DNA of 64,000 nt from Mesorhizobium waimense (GCF_003601975.1 NZ_QZWZ01000003.1:248001-312000); one strand, 5' to 3'; numbered from the stretch's first letter, positions 49,984 through 60,858 are shown. Numbers and translations are program-made. Notes: generated by a model from the letters alone, not told the origin.

Positions 49984-52824
49984 TCAGGCTGCAACGCAAA
50001 CGATAGCGCCTGCGCAGCGTTGGCAAAGTTCCTCGCTTCCGGCGAGTTGTCCGACTTCGGGTGCAATCTTCCAGCAACGCTCGCATTTCGATCCGTCCGC
50101 CAGTCGCGTGGTGACAGCAACATTCGGAACATCTTCAATTCGAAACGCATCGCTGGGACTATCGCCGGGCTGTAGCGTTACCGCCGAGGTAATGCAGATT
50201 TCCGCGAAATCGATCGTCTCCAAGACTGCGAGGTCGTCAGCGGCGGCATGGACCGTCGGATGGGCCTGAAGGCTCGAACCGATGCGCTTCTCGACCCGTT
50301 CGCGCTCCAGCCCAGCGGTCACGGCTCGACGGATTCGCCTAATCTTTTCCCATTTCGCAGCAAGTTCCAGATCAAGCCACTCTTCTGGGATAGCGGGGAA
50401 CTGCTGCCTATGAACTGATCCGTCGCTGCTCGGAAAGCGGGTCAGCCAGGCCTCTTCGGCCGTAAAGCAGATAACTGGCGCCAGCCATTTGACGAGGCAT
50501 CCGAACAGGTGGTCCAGAACCGTGCGGGTAGCCCGCCGGCGCAAGCTTTCTGGCGCATCGCAATAGAGTGCGTCCTTGCGAATGTCGAAATAGAAGCTGG
50601 AAAGCTCGATGGCGCAGAAATTGTGAAGCGCCACGTAGAGGCGGTGAAAGTCATATCTCTCGCAACTCTCCGTTACGATACGTCCAAGCTCGGCCAGCCG
50701 GTGCAAGATCCAGCGTTCGAGTTCGGGCATCTGGTCATAGGGAAGTTTCTCTGCCTCCGTGAAGCCGGCGAGATTTCCCAGGAGGTATCGTAGTGTGTTG
50801 CGCAGGCGCCGGTAGGCATCCGATTGGGACTGGATAACGGTCTTCCCGACGGTCAAATCTTCCGAGTAATCGGAGGAAACCACCCAGAGGCGAAGGATGT
50901 CGGCTCCCGTTTGCTTGATGACCTCCTGCGGCTCGATGGTATTCCCCAGCGATTTGGACATCTTGCGGCCCTTCTCGTCGAGGGTGAACCCGTGTGTCAG
51001 CACGGCCTCGTAGGGTGCTGTTCCCCGCGTGCCAGCGCTCTCCAGCAGCGAGGAGTGGAACCAGCCTCGGTGCTGATCCGAGCCTTCCAGATAGAGCGAA
51101 GCGGGCCATTTCAGGTCAGGCCGCTGTTCGAGCACAAAGGCGTGGCTCGAACCGGAGTCGAACCAGACATCGAGGATGTCGGTGACCATCGTCCAATCGG
51201 CCTTGTTGTACGCGTCTCCGAGAAAATCGTCGGGCGCTGCTGTAAACCAGGCATCAGCGCCCTTCTCTCTGAAAGCCGTGAGGATGCGTTGGTTGACAGA
51301 ATCGTCGCGGAGCAATTCGCCGGTTTCGCGATGCTCGAAAATGGCGATGGGAACACCCCATGCTCTCTGCCGGCTGACGACCCAGTCCGGCCTTTGCTCG
51401 ATCATGGCACGCAAGCGATTGCGGCCGCGCGGCGGATAGAAAGAAGTTGCATCGATGGCAGCGAGCGCTTTCTCACGCAGCGCGTTGCTTGCCATCGAAA
51501 TGAACCATTGTGGCGTGTTGCGGAAGATCAGCGGGGCCTTCGAGCGCCATGAGTGGGGGTATTGGTGACGCAGCCGGCTACGGCCGAGCAAAGCCCCCGC
51601 CTCCGTCATCACCTCGATGACGCGAAGATTGGCGTCTGCTTCTTTCCCGTTATCATCGAAGATCCGCGCGGGATTGTCGCCACCGAAGATCGGTATGTGG
51701 CTGAAGTAGCGGCCATCCTCGTCAATCGTCTGCGGGACGTCAAAGCCATGCGCGGTCAGCAGGATATAGTCATCAGCCCCATGCCCCGGCGCCGTATGGA
51801 CGAATCCGGATCCCGTCTCCATGTCGACAAAATCAGCATGGAGCACCGGCACGTCGTAGTCGTAGCCTTTACCGCGCAACGGATGAGCGCAGATCGTCCC
51901 GAGAACATCCGCGCCCTTGACCGTGCCGAGCGTCGAGAATGCTTCAATGCCGCACGATCGCGCGACGCTTTCAGCCAAGACAGAGGCAACGACGATCTCC
52001 TCGCCGACCCTTGCCAGGCTGTTCTCGCCAATGGCTTCCACACGCAGGCGGCAATATTCCTCGCGCTGGGACAGCGCGAGCGCGCGATTGGCGGGAAGGG
52101 TCCAGGCCGTGGTCGTCCAGATCAGGATCGTCGCGCCGTCGAGTAACGGCACCGAGGGTTTGACAACTGGAAATTTCACGAACAGCGCGTGGGATGTGTG
52201 TTCTTGATACTCGACCTCCGCTTCGGCTAACGCCGTTCGTTCGACGGTCGACCAGAGCACCGGCTTTGATCCCTTGTACAGCCCACCATTCATCAGGAAT
52301 TTGTGAAGCTCGCCGGCAATCTGCGCCTCGGCCGCAAACGCCATGGTCAGATAGGGATTGGCCCAATCTCCAATCACCCCCAGGCGTTTGAACTCCTCAC
52401 GCTGGACGTCGATCCAGTGCTGCGCAAACTGCCTGCATTCGTTGCGAAATTCTGCGACCGGCAGGTCGTCCTTGCTCTTTCCCGCGGCCCGATACCTTTC
52501 CTCGATCTTCCACTCAATCGGAAGGCCATGGCAGTCCCAGCCGGGGACGAAGTTGGCATCATAACCCATCATCTGCTTTGAGCGGTTGCTGACATCTTTG
52601 AGAATTTTGTTCAGCGCATGCCCGATGTGGATTTGGCCGTTTGCATAAGGCGGTCCATCGTGGAGTATGAACTGTTCGCGGCCCTTGGAGTCCGCTCGCA
52701 GCTTTTCGTAGAGACCGATCTCCTCCCAGCGGCGCAGTATTTCAGGCTCCCTGGCAGGCAACCCCGCCTTCATTGGAAATTCTGTGGTGGGAAGGAAAAC
52801 GGTCGATCGATAGTCTTTGGCCAT
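49984..52824 (-). CDS. ileS: Isoleucyl-tRNA synthetase IleS
   Basis: A 946-residue class I aminoacyl-tRNA synthetase. HIGH signature in [20 protein letters not shown] near 57-70, editing-domain sequences in the middle ([14 protein letters not shown] near 345), KMSKS loop in [13 protein letters not shown] near 605 and a C-terminal zinc finger with paired Cys (CERCW ... CQRC). These are features of ordinary, eubacterial-type IleS. Its setting in a likely mobile region with panB and amino-acid genes suggests an extra copy; the housekeeping copy would be elsewhere. Confidence 0.94.
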   Translation of the reverse strand: MAKDYRSTVFLPTTEFPMKAGLPAREPEILRRWEEIGLYEKLRADSKGREQFILHDGPPYANGQIHIGHALNKILKDVSNRSKQMMGYDANFVPGWDCHGLPIEWKIEERYRAAGKSKDDLPVAEFRNECRQFAQHWIDVQREEFKRLGVIGDWANPYLTMAFAAEAQIAGELHKFLMNGGLYKGSKPVLWSTVERTALAEAEVEYQEHTSHALFVKFPVVKPSVPLLDGATILIWTTTAWTLPANRALALSQREEYCRLRVEAIGENSLARVGEEIVVASVLAESVARSCGIEAFSTLGTVKGADVLGTICAHPLRGKGYDYDVPVLHADFVDMETGSGFVHTAPGHGADDYILLTAHGFDVPQTIDEDGRYFSHIPIFGGDNPARIFDDNGKEADANLRVIEVMTEAGALLGRSRLRHQYPHSWRSKAPLIFRNTPQWFISMASNALREKALAAIDATSFYPPRGRNRLRAMIEQRPDWVVSRQRAWGVPIAIFEHRETGELLRDDSVNQRILTAFREKGADAWFTAAPDDFLGDAYNKADWTMVTDILDVWFDSGSSHAFVLEQRPDLKWPASLYLEGSDQHRGWFHSSLLESAGTRGTAPYEAVLTHGFTLDEKGRKMSKSLGNTIEPQEVIKQTGADILRLWVVSSDYSEDLTVGKTVIQSQSDAYRRLRNTLRYLLGNLAGFTEAEKLPYDQMPELERWILHRLAELGRIVTESCERYDFHRLYVALHNFCAIELSSFYFDIRKDALYCDAPESLRRRATRTVLDHLFGCLVKWLAPVICFTAEEAWLTRFPSSDGSVHRQQFPAIPEEWLDLELAAKWEKIRRIRRAVTAGLERERVEKRIGSSLQAHPTVHAAADDLAVLETIDFAEICITSAVTLQPGDSPSDAFRIEDVPNVAVTTRLADGSKCERCWKIAPEVGQLAGSEELCQRCAGAIVCVAA

Positions 52825-53207
52825 AATTCTCTCGTGCGCGAAGGCCCGCCCTTGGCGGAAAGCTTTTAACTTCTCGGGAAATGAGCCGCATTTGCCGTCT
52901 CAGAAAGAGCGGGAAGCTCGCCTGGGCGGCAATCGACTCCGGACGCTGATCTGTTTCACTACGCCGAAAAAGACGGCCTCGCTCCCATTGCCACGATCTT
53001 ATTGCGAAGGTCGTGAAACGCGGCTGCGAACTTCGCTGACATTCGACGATTTTTGGCGTCGAAATGCGTGAACATGGAACTTTGTAGTTTCCAGTGCCAA
53101 TCTTTCGAATAGTGGTATAGCCCCCCGACGCTTGGTGCCCGGCGAAGAAGGTCGTTCCAACAAGCAGGTAAGTCGGATGCAATGGGACCAGGAAGAAACG
53201 AGAGACC
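52825..53207. promoter_or_regulatory. Divergent region ileS / ilvA
   Basis: This 383-base gap has no recognisable gene. A dyad TTCGACG-N8-CGTCGAA at 53042-53063 could be an operator shared by or proximal to ilvA. No T-box or attenuator leader was recognised. Confidence 0.45.
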
Positions 53208-54770
53208 ATGACCGCCAGTTTGCTATCGCTAAGTGACTACGCTCAACGTATCCTTACCGCGCGGGTCTACGATGTCGCGATCGAGTCGCCTCTTGACCCC
53301 ATGTCTAGCCTTTCGAACCGAATCGGCAGGCCTGTTTTCCTGAAGCGTGAGGATTTGCAGTCTGTATTTTCCTTCAAGCTGCGCGGCGCCTACAACAAAA
53401 TCGTCAGTCTCGAACCGGCCTCTCGTGCGCGAGGCGTCATTTGCGCTTCCGCGGGCAATCACGCTCAAGGGGTCGCGTTGGCGGCACAAAAGCTTGGTAT
53501 TCAGGCAACCATCGTGATGCCGCGAACAACGCCTGCCATCAAGATCGGTGCTGTAAAACGGCTTGGCGGCAACGTCATCCTTGATGGTGATACGTTCGAT
53601 GACGCGCAGTCCAGAGCTCGCGAGCTCGAAAACGAGCACCATCTGACCTTCGTTCATCCTTTCGATGATCCAGATGTTATTGCCGGTCAGGGAACGATCG
53701 GCCTGGAGATTCTGCGGCAACATCCCGATCCGATCGAAGCGGTATTCGTTCCCATCGGCGGTGGCGGCCTTGCTGCCGGCGTGGCGGCGTTCGTCAAGTT
53801 TCTCCGTCCGTCCATCAAAATCATCGGAGTAGAGCCTTCCGACGCTGCCTCAATGGCAGCCGCGATCGCCCACGGGGAGGTCGTGGCGCTCGACCAGGTG
53901 GGGCTTTTTGCAGATGGCGTTGCGGTGCGAAAAGTGGGCTTGGAGACTTTTCGTCTATGCCGGGACTTGCTCGACGAGATCATTACAGTCGACGTCGATG
54001 CCATGTGTGCGTCCATCAAGGACATCTATGATGATACGCGATCGATCGCGGAACCCTCTGGAGCGTTGGCTCTGGCCGGACTGAAGGTCTATGCGGAGCG
54101 GCAGACAACGCGCGTCGGCAGTCTGATCGCGGTCAACAGCGGGGCAAATCTGAACTTCGACCGGCTACGCACTATCGCCGATCGGGCCGAGGTCGGAGAG
54201 CATCGCGAAGCGCTCCTCGCGGTGACCGTTCCAGAGAAGCCCGGCAGCTATCGTCGCTTCATCCGCATTCTTGGTTCGAGGGCTGTCACGGAGTTCAACT
54301 ATCGATTCGCGGATGGCTCAATGCCCGCGCAGCTTTTCGTCGGCATCGCGCTTTCAGGCGGAGAGGCCGAGAAGAAGGAAGTGATCGATTATCTCGAGGG
54401 AGAGGGCTATCCGATCCTGGATCTGAGCGACAACGAATTGGCCAAGGCGCATGTGCGCTATATGGTTGGGGGTCGCGCACCACATCTGGAGAACGAGCTC
54501 ATCTACCGTTTCGAGTTTCCCGAACGTCCCGGTGCGTTGTTGCGGTTTCTGGAGAGTCTCGCTCCTGAGTGGAACATATCGCTGTTCCACTATCGTAACC
54601 ATGGGGCGGACTACGGTCGTATCCTTGCTGGAGTGGAAGTAAGCCCCGACGCGCGATCCCGCTTCGTGAGCGCCCTCGACTCGCTCGGCTATCCCTATTG
54701 GGATGAGACTGACAACCCGGCTTATCGCATGTTTCTTTCCGCGCGGAACATCTCCCACGATCCTAAATAG
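53208..54770 (+). CDS. ilvA: Biosynthetic threonine ammonia-lyase IlvA
   Basis: A 520-residue PLP enzyme giving 2-oxobutanoate for isoleucine. The PLP Lys is in SVFSFKLRGAYNKIVSL near 58, the phosphate/substrate loop in CASAGNHAQGVALAAQ near 85, PIGGGGLAAGVAAF near 185 and SGALALAGLKVYAE near 285. The C-terminal 200 residues hold two ACT-like regulatory domains (LLAVTVPEKPGSYRRFIRIL and YRFEFPERPGALLRFLESL), the long isoleucine-inhibited form. It is divergent from ileS. Confidence 0.94.
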   Translation: MTASLLSLSDYAQRILTARVYDVAIESPLDPMSSLSNRIGRPVFLKREDLQSVFSFKLRGAYNKIVSLEPASRARGVICASAGNHAQGVALAAQKLGIQATIVMPRTTPAIKIGAVKRLGGNVILDGDTFDDAQSRARELENEHHLTFVHPFDDPDVIAGQGTIGLEILRQHPDPIEAVFVPIGGGGLAAGVAAFVKFLRPSIKIIGVEPSDAASMAAAIAHGEVVALDQVGLFADGVAVRKVGLETFRLCRDLLDEIITVDVDAMCASIKDIYDDTRSIAEPSGALALAGLKVYAERQTTRVGSLIAVNSGANLNFDRLRTIADRAEVGEHREALLAVTVPEKPGSYRRFIRILGSRAVTEFNYRFADGSMPAQLFVGIALSGGEAEKKEVIDYLEGEGYPILDLSDNELAKAHVRYMVGGRAPHLENELIYRFEFPERPGALLRFLESLAPEWNISLFHYRNHGADYGRILAGVEVSPDARSRFVSALDSLGYPYWDETDNPAYRMFLSARNISHDPK

Positions 54771-54869
54771 AGCGATCGCGGGGTTTGTCGGGAAGTCGAA
54801 AACGCGGCGGACCGTCGGAGCGGCAAGGCGGTTCAGCGGCATTGGGGGCAAGAATGACCCCCGGTCCCG

Positions 54870-55388
54870 TCAAACAGGCAGTTCCCAGGTGCGTTTGATC
54901 TCCTGCAGAGGGATGTCAGCCTTCACCCGCAGGACGCCCGCCATCCGGGCCAAATCCTCTGTTTGGAACTTACGATAAGCCTTCAAGTCAGCGACAACGA
55001 CCCGGACGAGAAAATCGGCGTCCCCGGCCATCAGATGGCATTCTACGACTTGCGGAAAGCCCTGAATATCGTTGGCAAAGCGGTCGACCATTGCGGCGGA
55101 CTGATTTTCTAGCCAGACACGGACGAACACGGTCAGGCCAAGATCTACTTTTTCAGGGTCTAGCAGCGCCGCATAGCGTTCGATCACCCCGGCATTCTCG
55201 AGGAGTTGAACTCGCCGATGGCATGGCGAGGTCGACAATCCGACCTGCTTTGCCAGATCGCTGTAAGCGATACGGCTTTCAAGCTGAAGAACCTTGAGGA
55301 TACCGCGATCCACGCTGTCAAGGGCGACCGGCGCCGCCATGCCGCCCTCTGCCGACCGAAAAGCAAACGATGGCAACTTGGAGTTCAT
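54870..55388 (-). CDS. Lrp/AsnC-family regulator (first of a tandem pair)
   Basis: A 172-residue regulator. An N-terminal extension of about 22 residues precedes the Lrp helix-turn-helix (VDRGILKVLQLESRIAYSDLAKQVGLSTSPCHRRVQLLENAGVIERY) and the RAM ligand domain (VVECHLMAGDADFLVRVVVADLKAYRKF). Its start overlaps the stop of the second Lrp gene by four bases, so the two are translated from one message. It may sense branched-chain or aromatic amino acids. Confidence 0.88.
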   Translation of the reverse strand: MNSKLPSFAFRSAEGGMAAPVALDSVDRGILKVLQLESRIAYSDLAKQVGLSTSPCHRRVQLLENAGVIERYAALLDPEKVDLGLTVFVRVWLENQSAAMVDRFANDIQGFPQVVECHLMAGDADFLVRVVVADLKAYRKFQTEDLARMAGVLRVKADIPLQEIKRTWELPV

Positions 55389-55846
55389 ACAGGCAGCTCC
55401 GACGTCAACTTTATCCTCTGCATCGGAATATCCGTCTTTACGTTCTGGACGCCCTTTATTCTAGTCAGGTGATTGATCTGGAACCGGCGATAGTCGTCGA
55501 GATCCGCGGCAACGATGCGGAGCAGGAAATCGCAATCGCCGGCCATCAGATGGCACTCGACGATTTGTGGAAGGCGCTTCACTTGTTCGGTGAAGTGGTC
55601 AACCGTCTCCACGTCCTGCCCGGTCAGCCATATTCGCGCGAATACTGTGAGGCCCATACCGATCTTGCTCGCATCGACCAGGGCAACGTAGCGTTCGATG
55701 ACGCCGGCCTCCTCAAGCAGTTTCACCCGGCGCAGACAGGGCGACGGCGATAGCCCGACCTGCTCCGCCAGCTCGGTGTTCTGGACACGTCCGTCCTTTT
55801 GCAAGGCCCTGAGAATCCGACGGTCTATGTCGTCCAGCTTGCTCAA
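55385..55846 (-). CDS. Lrp/AsnC-family regulator (second of a tandem pair)
   Basis: A 153-residue regulator with helix-turn-helix DDIDRRILRALQKDGRVQNTELAEQVGLSPSPCLRRVKLLEEAGVIERY and RAM domain VVECHLMAGDCDFLLRIVAADLDDYRRF. It shares long stretches with its neighbour and so is probably a duplicate. It is the promoter-proximal gene, 167 bases from the divergent ilvE; heteromers with the other protein are possible. Confidence 0.9.
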   Translation of the reverse strand: MSKLDDIDRRILRALQKDGRVQNTELAEQVGLSPSPCLRRVKLLEEAGVIERYVALVDASKIGMGLTVFARIWLTGQDVETVDHFTEQVKRLPQIVECHLMAGDCDFLLRIVAADLDDYRRFQINHLTRIKGVQNVKTDIPMQRIKLTSELPV

Positions 55847-55877
55847 TGCGAAAGTCTCCTATTTGAGAGCAGCATAG

Positions 55878-55889
55878 AATTGCGCAATT
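55878..55889. promoter_or_regulatory. Palindrome between lrp and ilvE, candidate operator
   Basis: AATTGCGCAATT is a perfect 12-bp palindrome, 32 bases from the lrp start and 125 from ilvE, in an AT-richer gap. Its place between a regulator and the probable target makes it a fair operator candidate. Confidence 0.45.
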
Positions 55890-56013
55890 TTCGAATTTCT
55901 GCGGTGGCGATGCCAAATTGTGTTCTCAATCGAGCATATTCGCCGCCAAATGCCAAGCGAACTGACGTAGCAATATCATCAAAGGCGATGCGTGCAGCAG
56001 GAAGGGATCCGTC

Positions 56014-57111
56014 GTGGGCAGCAATGGTGCGTTGACGTTTGATGTAGAAAAAAATCCAAATGCCGTCCCTGCGACTGAAAGAGAGGCGCTGCTTCAAAAC
56101 CCCGGGTTTGGGAAGGTGTTCACCGATCATATGGTGACCATCCGGTATTCCGAAAACACGGGTTGGCACGGCTGGAAAATTGAGCCGAGGCGGCCACTCG
56201 CCCTCGATCCGGCGACCCTGGTCTTCCACTACGCTCTGGAAATCTTCGAGGGGATGAAGGCCTATCGGCTCCCCGACGGTGGCGCCACGCTTTTTCGACC
56301 AGATGCCAATGCACGTCGATTCCGTAACTCCGCTGAGCGCCTCGGAATGGCGCAAATGCCTGAAGATCTCTTTGTCGAATCCTGCAGGGCACTTGTGAGA
56401 TTCGATCGCGACTGGATCCCATCGAGCGAAGGTGCATCGCTTTATCTTCGCCCCTTCATGATCGGATCGGAGGTGGCGCTCGGAATGAAACCTTCATCCG
56501 AATTTATCTTCTGCGCCATTGCCTCACCCGTCGCCTCCTACTTCAAAGGCGGCGCATCGGCTTTGACGCTGTGGGCTTCAGAAAATTTCACGCGGGCCGC
56601 GCCTGGCGGCACGGGCGCCGCAAAGTGCGGCGGCAACTACGCCGCAAGCCTGGCGGCACAGGCTGAGGGCCTGCGGGAGGGCTGCGACCAGGTGGTCTTC
56701 CTTGATGCCGTCGAGCGCCGTTGGGTGGAAGAGCTGGGTGGCATGAACATCTTCTTCGTCTTCGATGACGGCTCGCTTCAGACGCCACCGCTCACTGGCA
56801 CTATCCTTCCGGGCATTACGCGCGATTCCCTTATCACGCTCGGACGGGACATGGGGCTGACCGTCCGGGAGGAACCTTACGGGATGGATCAGTGGCAAAA
56901 AGATGCGGAGAGCGGTCGCCTGCGCGAGGCCTTTGCCTGTGGCACGGCGGCGGTAGTGGCCCCGATCGGCAAGGTGAAGGGACGCCAACATAGCTTCACC
57001 ATCGGCGATGGCAATGCCGGTCTGATCGCTGGCCGCCTCAAGGCGGCGCTGACCGACATCCAGTTCGGCCGCGCACCCGATCAGCACAGCTGGCTCGACC
57101 GGCTTTTCTAA
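56014..57111 (+). CDS. ilvE: Branched-chain amino acid aminotransferase IlvE
   Basis: A 365-residue fold-type IV PLP enzyme of the larger (type II) BCAT group. Conserved parts are DHMVTIRYSENTGWHGWKIEPRRPLALDPATLVFHYALEIFEGMKAYR near 38-85, LYLRPFMIGSE near 143, the PLP Lys in GGTGAAKCGGNYAASLAAQ near 205 and EELGGMNIFFVF near 240. GTG 56014 has GGAAGGG upstream. It transfers amino groups to and from Ile, Leu and Val. It is divergent from the Lrp pair and lies 107 bases before the oxidoreductase gene. Confidence 0.92.
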   Translation: MGSNGALTFDVEKNPNAVPATEREALLQNPGFGKVFTDHMVTIRYSENTGWHGWKIEPRRPLALDPATLVFHYALEIFEGMKAYRLPDGGATLFRPDANARRFRNSAERLGMAQMPEDLFVESCRALVRFDRDWIPSSEGASLYLRPFMIGSEVALGMKPSSEFIFCAIASPVASYFKGGASALTLWASENFTRAAPGGTGAAKCGGNYAASLAAQAEGLREGCDQVVFLDAVERRWVEELGGMNIFFVFDDGSLQTPPLTGTILPGITRDSLITLGRDMGLTVREEPYGMDQWQKDAESGRLREAFACGTAAVVAPIGKVKGRQHSFTIGDGNAGLIAGRLKAALTDIQFGRAPDQHSWLDRLF

Positions 57112-57218
57112 ACTCGTCGATCAAACGAAGAAGAATGAATGCCTCGTGCTCCGTCACGTCGTGGCGTTGAAAATCTCAGACCAGCGTCAAAGTGCCAAAC
57201 CAGCTAAATGGAGGACCC

Positions 57219-60200
57219 ATGGCGCAGACTTCAACGTCAGGCGAGAACGTCGTGAAACAGAAGATCGAACGGTCGCTGGATGATGTCTATACCCGCACAG
57301 AGGGGCGCATCTTTCTGGGCGGCATTCAGGCTCTGGTTCGTTTGCCGATCATCCAGGTTCAGAACGACCGCGCGAAGGGGCTGAATACCACGGGCTTTAT
57401 TTCGGGATATCGCGGGTCACCGCTCGGATCTTATGACTCCGCGCTGATGAAGGCCAAAAAATTCCTTGACCCCTACGAGATCGTCGTACGCCCGGCGGTT
57501 AACGAGGAACTTGGTGCGACCGCCGTTTGGGGCACGCAACAACTGCATTTATCACCTGGCGCAAGAAAGGATGGCGTGTTCGGCATCTGGTACGGGAAGG
57601 GTCCTGGGGTGGATCGCTGCGCCGACGCATTCAAACACGGCAATGCGGCCGGGACTGCCAAACATGGCGGCATTCTTTGCCTGGCCGGCGATGACCACGG
57701 CGGAAAGTCCTCGCCTCTTCCGCATCAAAGCGACCAGGCATTCATTGCGGCCATGATGCCGGTGCTGGTTCCTTCCGGCCCCCATGAGATCGTCAGCATG
57801 GGTCTCCTGGGTATTGCCATGTCGCGGTACTCGGGCGCGTGGGTCAGCATGAAGGTGATCGCCGACACAGTCGAAGCGAACGCGGTCGTCGATCTATCCG
57901 CAGAGCGGCGCCAGCTGGTGCTGCCCTCGGATTTTGACATGCCGCACGACGGCCTGAACCTTCGCTGGCCGGACGATCGCTTCAGCCAGGACCAGCGACT
58001 GCACCTCTACAAGATGGATGCAGCGATCGCGTATGGGCGGGCCAATGGCGTCGACCGTGTGACCCTGGCTTCGCCGCGCAGCCGGTTCGGGATCGTCGCG
58101 TCTGGGAAGGCCCATGAAGAGGCTCTGGACGCACTATCGCTCCTCGGCATTGACCGCAAGCTCGCTCAAGAGATCGGCATATCCGTCCTGAAGATCGGCA
58201 TGGCGTGGCCTATCGATCCCGTCCCCATGCAAAGGTTCACGGCAGGGTTGGATGAAGTCCTTGTGGTTGAAGAGCGGCGCGAGATTATCGAACACCAGAT
58301 CAAGCAGCAGCTCTTTAACCAGCGGCGTGATTCCTGGCCACGGATCGTGGGCAAGACCGATGAGGACGGCCAGCTGCTGCTGCCGCGATACGGCGACCTG
58401 TCGGTCGAACTCATCGCCAGGACGATCGCGGGACGTTTGGAAAGGATGGACCTGCCGGAAGACGTCATCGGGCGGATCCGCAACAGGGCGGAGATGCTTG
58501 CGGGCCGCCGGAAGAATCTCGCTCAATACGAGACGCCCGTTACGCGAACTCCCTACTTTTGTGCCGGCTGTCCTCACAACACCTCGACCAAGGTTCCGGA
58601 AGGAAGCCGTGCCCTGGCGGGTATTGGTTGCCACTTCATGGTCCAGTGGATGGACCGCAAGACCGAGACCTTCACCCATATGGGTTCGGAAGGCGTGACG
58701 TGGGTCGGTACGTCACCGTTCACCGACGAAAGACACATCTTCGTCAATCTTGGGGATGGCACCTATTTCCACAGTGGCATCTTGGCAATTCGCCAGGCCG
58801 TATCCGCGAACGCAAACATTACCTACAAGATCCTCTTCAACGACGCCGTTGCAATGACGGGTGGACAGTCTTTCGACGGCACCCTGAACGTGCCGACGCT
58901 ATCGCACCAAGTGGCGGCGGAAGGCGTGAAGCACATCTATCTCGTGTCGAATGCGCCGGAAGCCTTTGACCGAAATACCCTCGCGCCCGGCACAGTCGTC
59001 AAACATCGCGACAAACTCGACGAGGTGATGAAGCACCTGCGCGAAGTCGAGGGTTGCAGCGTAATCATCTACGATCAGGGTTGCGCAACGGAAGTGCGTC
59101 GCAAGCGCGCGCGCGGCAAGCTGCCCAAGCCCAAGGAACTCGCCTTCATCAACTCCGCGGTATGCGAGGGATGCGGCGATTGTTCAGTGCAAAGCAATTG
59201 CGTTGCGATCGAACCACTCGAAACTGAAATGGGCCGCAAGCGCGAGATCAACCAGTCGGTCTGCAATGTCGATCTTTCCTGCCTCAAGGGATTCTGCCCG
59301 TCCTTCGTTACCGTTGCGGGGGCACGTCCGAAGAAGCAGACCGAGGTCAAGCGTCCTGACGCGATCTTGCCGGACCCTACGCTCAAGGCGGTTGCGCGCG
59401 AGCCCTACAACATCGTGGTGACTGGTGTGGGTGGCACCGGCGTTCTCACGGTAGGTCACATTCTAGGCATGGCCGCTCACATCGACGGCTCCGCCTCAAT
59501 GGTTCTGGATATGGCAGGGCTGGCGCAAAAGGGCGGGGCGGTCACGAACCACGTGCGGATTTCGTCGGATGTCGAGGCTGTTCGTTCGCCTCGCGTCGCG
59601 ACCGGCGAGGCGGATCTGCTGATTGCACCCGATCTCGTTGTCGCGGTCTCATCGACCTCCGTCGATCTCTTCGACGCAGACCGGTCGAGCGGTGTGGTGA
59701 ACTCGCATATCACGCCGGTTGCCGGCTTCATCGGGAATCGCGATTTCGATTTTCGACAGTCGTCGATGAAGAAGCGCCTCATCGAGCGGCTCCGATCACC
59801 CGCCTTTCTCGATTTCCAGCGCCTTGCCCTGAAGACCCTCGGCAATGCGATCGCGGTCAACATGATGATGGTTGGGTATGCCTGGCAAAAGGGGCTCATA
59901 CCGATTACCGAGGGGTCGTTGCGCAATGCGATCACGCTGAACGGCGTATCGGTTGACTTCAACCTGGCCGCGTTCGAATGGGGACGTTTCGCCGCCGCAT
60001 ACCCTGAGCGCGTAGAGCAGACGATCAACCAGGATCGACGCAAGCCCTTGAGCGACATGGGCCTGGATGAGATCGTGGGGCACCGCGTACGACATCTGAC
60101 AAGCTATCAGAACGCGAAGCTTGCGGCCCGATATCAGGAAAGGGTCGAGCGGATACGCAAAGCTGAGCAAGCCGTCTCGGGCTCAGACAGCCTCACGAAG

Positions 60201-60740
60201 GCGGTAGCCGTCAACTACGCGAACGTCCTCGCCTACAAGGATGAGTACGAGGTGGCGCGTCTCTATTCGGCCCCGGAATTCCGTCGCGAGTTGGAGCAGT
60301 CCTTTGACGGCAATCCATCGCTGAAGTTCCATCTCTCGCCGCCGATCCTCGCCCGCATGGACCACAGCACCGGGCGGCCCAGAAAGATGGCCTTCGGGAA
60401 ATGGGCGCTTTCATTGTTCAGATTGTTGGCGATGGGCAAGCCTCTTCGTGGAACGCCATTGGATATCTTCGGATACACGCTTGAACGAAAGCATGAGCGC
60501 GGACTGATTACCCGCTACGAGGACATGATCGACGTCATCGCGGCCGGCCTGCGGACCGCAAACCATGAACCGGCGGTGAAGCTGGCGGAGTCCGTGGGAA
60601 AGATACGCGGATTCGGACCGATCAAAGAGCAAAGTCTTGAAGCGTTTGCGAACGAATGGCCCAAGCTTTTGAAAAACTTTCAGGAGCCGTCTGTCCAAAC
60701 TGACTCTCAAGGCAGAGCCACCGAAGCAATGTCGGCATGA
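57219..60740 (+). CDS. Indolepyruvate ferredoxin oxidoreductase, fused alpha-gamma-beta type
   Basis: A 1173-residue 2-oxoacid oxidoreductase. The N-terminal part has FISGYRGSPLGSYDSALMKAK and EELGATAVWGTQQ; the TPP site is in HIFVNLGDGTYFHSGILAIRQA near 505; the Fe-S motif CEGCGDCSVQSNC with a further CLKGFCPSF follows near 650; the C-terminal gamma-like domain starts VTGVGGTGVLTVGHILGMAAH near 735. It decarboxylates indolepyruvate or other aryl/branched 2-oxoacids to acyl-CoA. ATG 57219 has GGAGG at good spacing. Following ilvE, it could degrade the oxoacids made by transamination. Confidence 0.9.
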   Translation: MAQTSTSGENVVKQKIERSLDDVYTRTEGRIFLGGIQALVRLPIIQVQNDRAKGLNTTGFISGYRGSPLGSYDSALMKAKKFLDPYEIVVRPAVNEELGATAVWGTQQLHLSPGARKDGVFGIWYGKGPGVDRCADAFKHGNAAGTAKHGGILCLAGDDHGGKSSPLPHQSDQAFIAAMMPVLVPSGPHEIVSMGLLGIAMSRYSGAWVSMKVIADTVEANAVVDLSAERRQLVLPSDFDMPHDGLNLRWPDDRFSQDQRLHLYKMDAAIAYGRANGVDRVTLASPRSRFGIVASGKAHEEALDALSLLGIDRKLAQEIGISVLKIGMAWPIDPVPMQRFTAGLDEVLVVEERREIIEHQIKQQLFNQRRDSWPRIVGKTDEDGQLLLPRYGDLSVELIARTIAGRLERMDLPEDVIGRIRNRAEMLAGRRKNLAQYETPVTRTPYFCAGCPHNTSTKVPEGSRALAGIGCHFMVQWMDRKTETFTHMGSEGVTWVGTSPFTDERHIFVNLGDGTYFHSGILAIRQAVSANANITYKILFNDAVAMTGGQSFDGTLNVPTLSHQVAAEGVKHIYLVSNAPEAFDRNTLAPGTVVKHRDKLDEVMKHLREVEGCSVIIYDQGCATEVRRKRARGKLPKPKELAFINSAVCEGCGDCSVQSNCVAIEPLETEMGRKREINQSVCNVDLSCLKGFCPSFVTVAGARPKKQTEVKRPDAILPDPTLKAVAREPYNIVVTGVGGTGVLTVGHILGMAAHIDGSASMVLDMAGLAQKGGAVTNHVRISSDVEAVRSPRVATGEADLLIAPDLVVAVSSTSVDLFDADRSSGVVNSHITPVAGFIGNRDFDFRQSSMKKRLIERLRSPAFLDFQRLALKTLGNAIAVNMMMVGYAWQKGLIPITEGSLRNAITLNGVSVDFNLAAFEWGRFAAAYPERVEQTINQDRRKPLSDMGLDEIVGHRVRHLTSYQNAKLAARYQERVERIRKAEQAVSGSDSLTKAVAVNYANVLAYKDEYEVARLYSAPEFRRELEQSFDGNPSLKFHLSPPILARMDHSTGRPRKMAFGKWALSLFRLLAMGKPLRGTPLDIFGYTLERKHERGLITRYEDMIDVIAAGLRTANHEPAVKLAESVGKIRGFGPIKEQSLEAFANEWPKLLKNFQEPSVQTDSQGRATEAMSA

Positions 60741-60858
60741 CCTGCGCAAGTCGAAGCTCAAACATCGTGTCCCGGTTTTGCATAGGCACACCTATTCCCG
60801 GCGAGACCCTGGCGGCCGCGCATCTACACCCCTTTGAGCAGAGAACGGAGCAAAAGAG

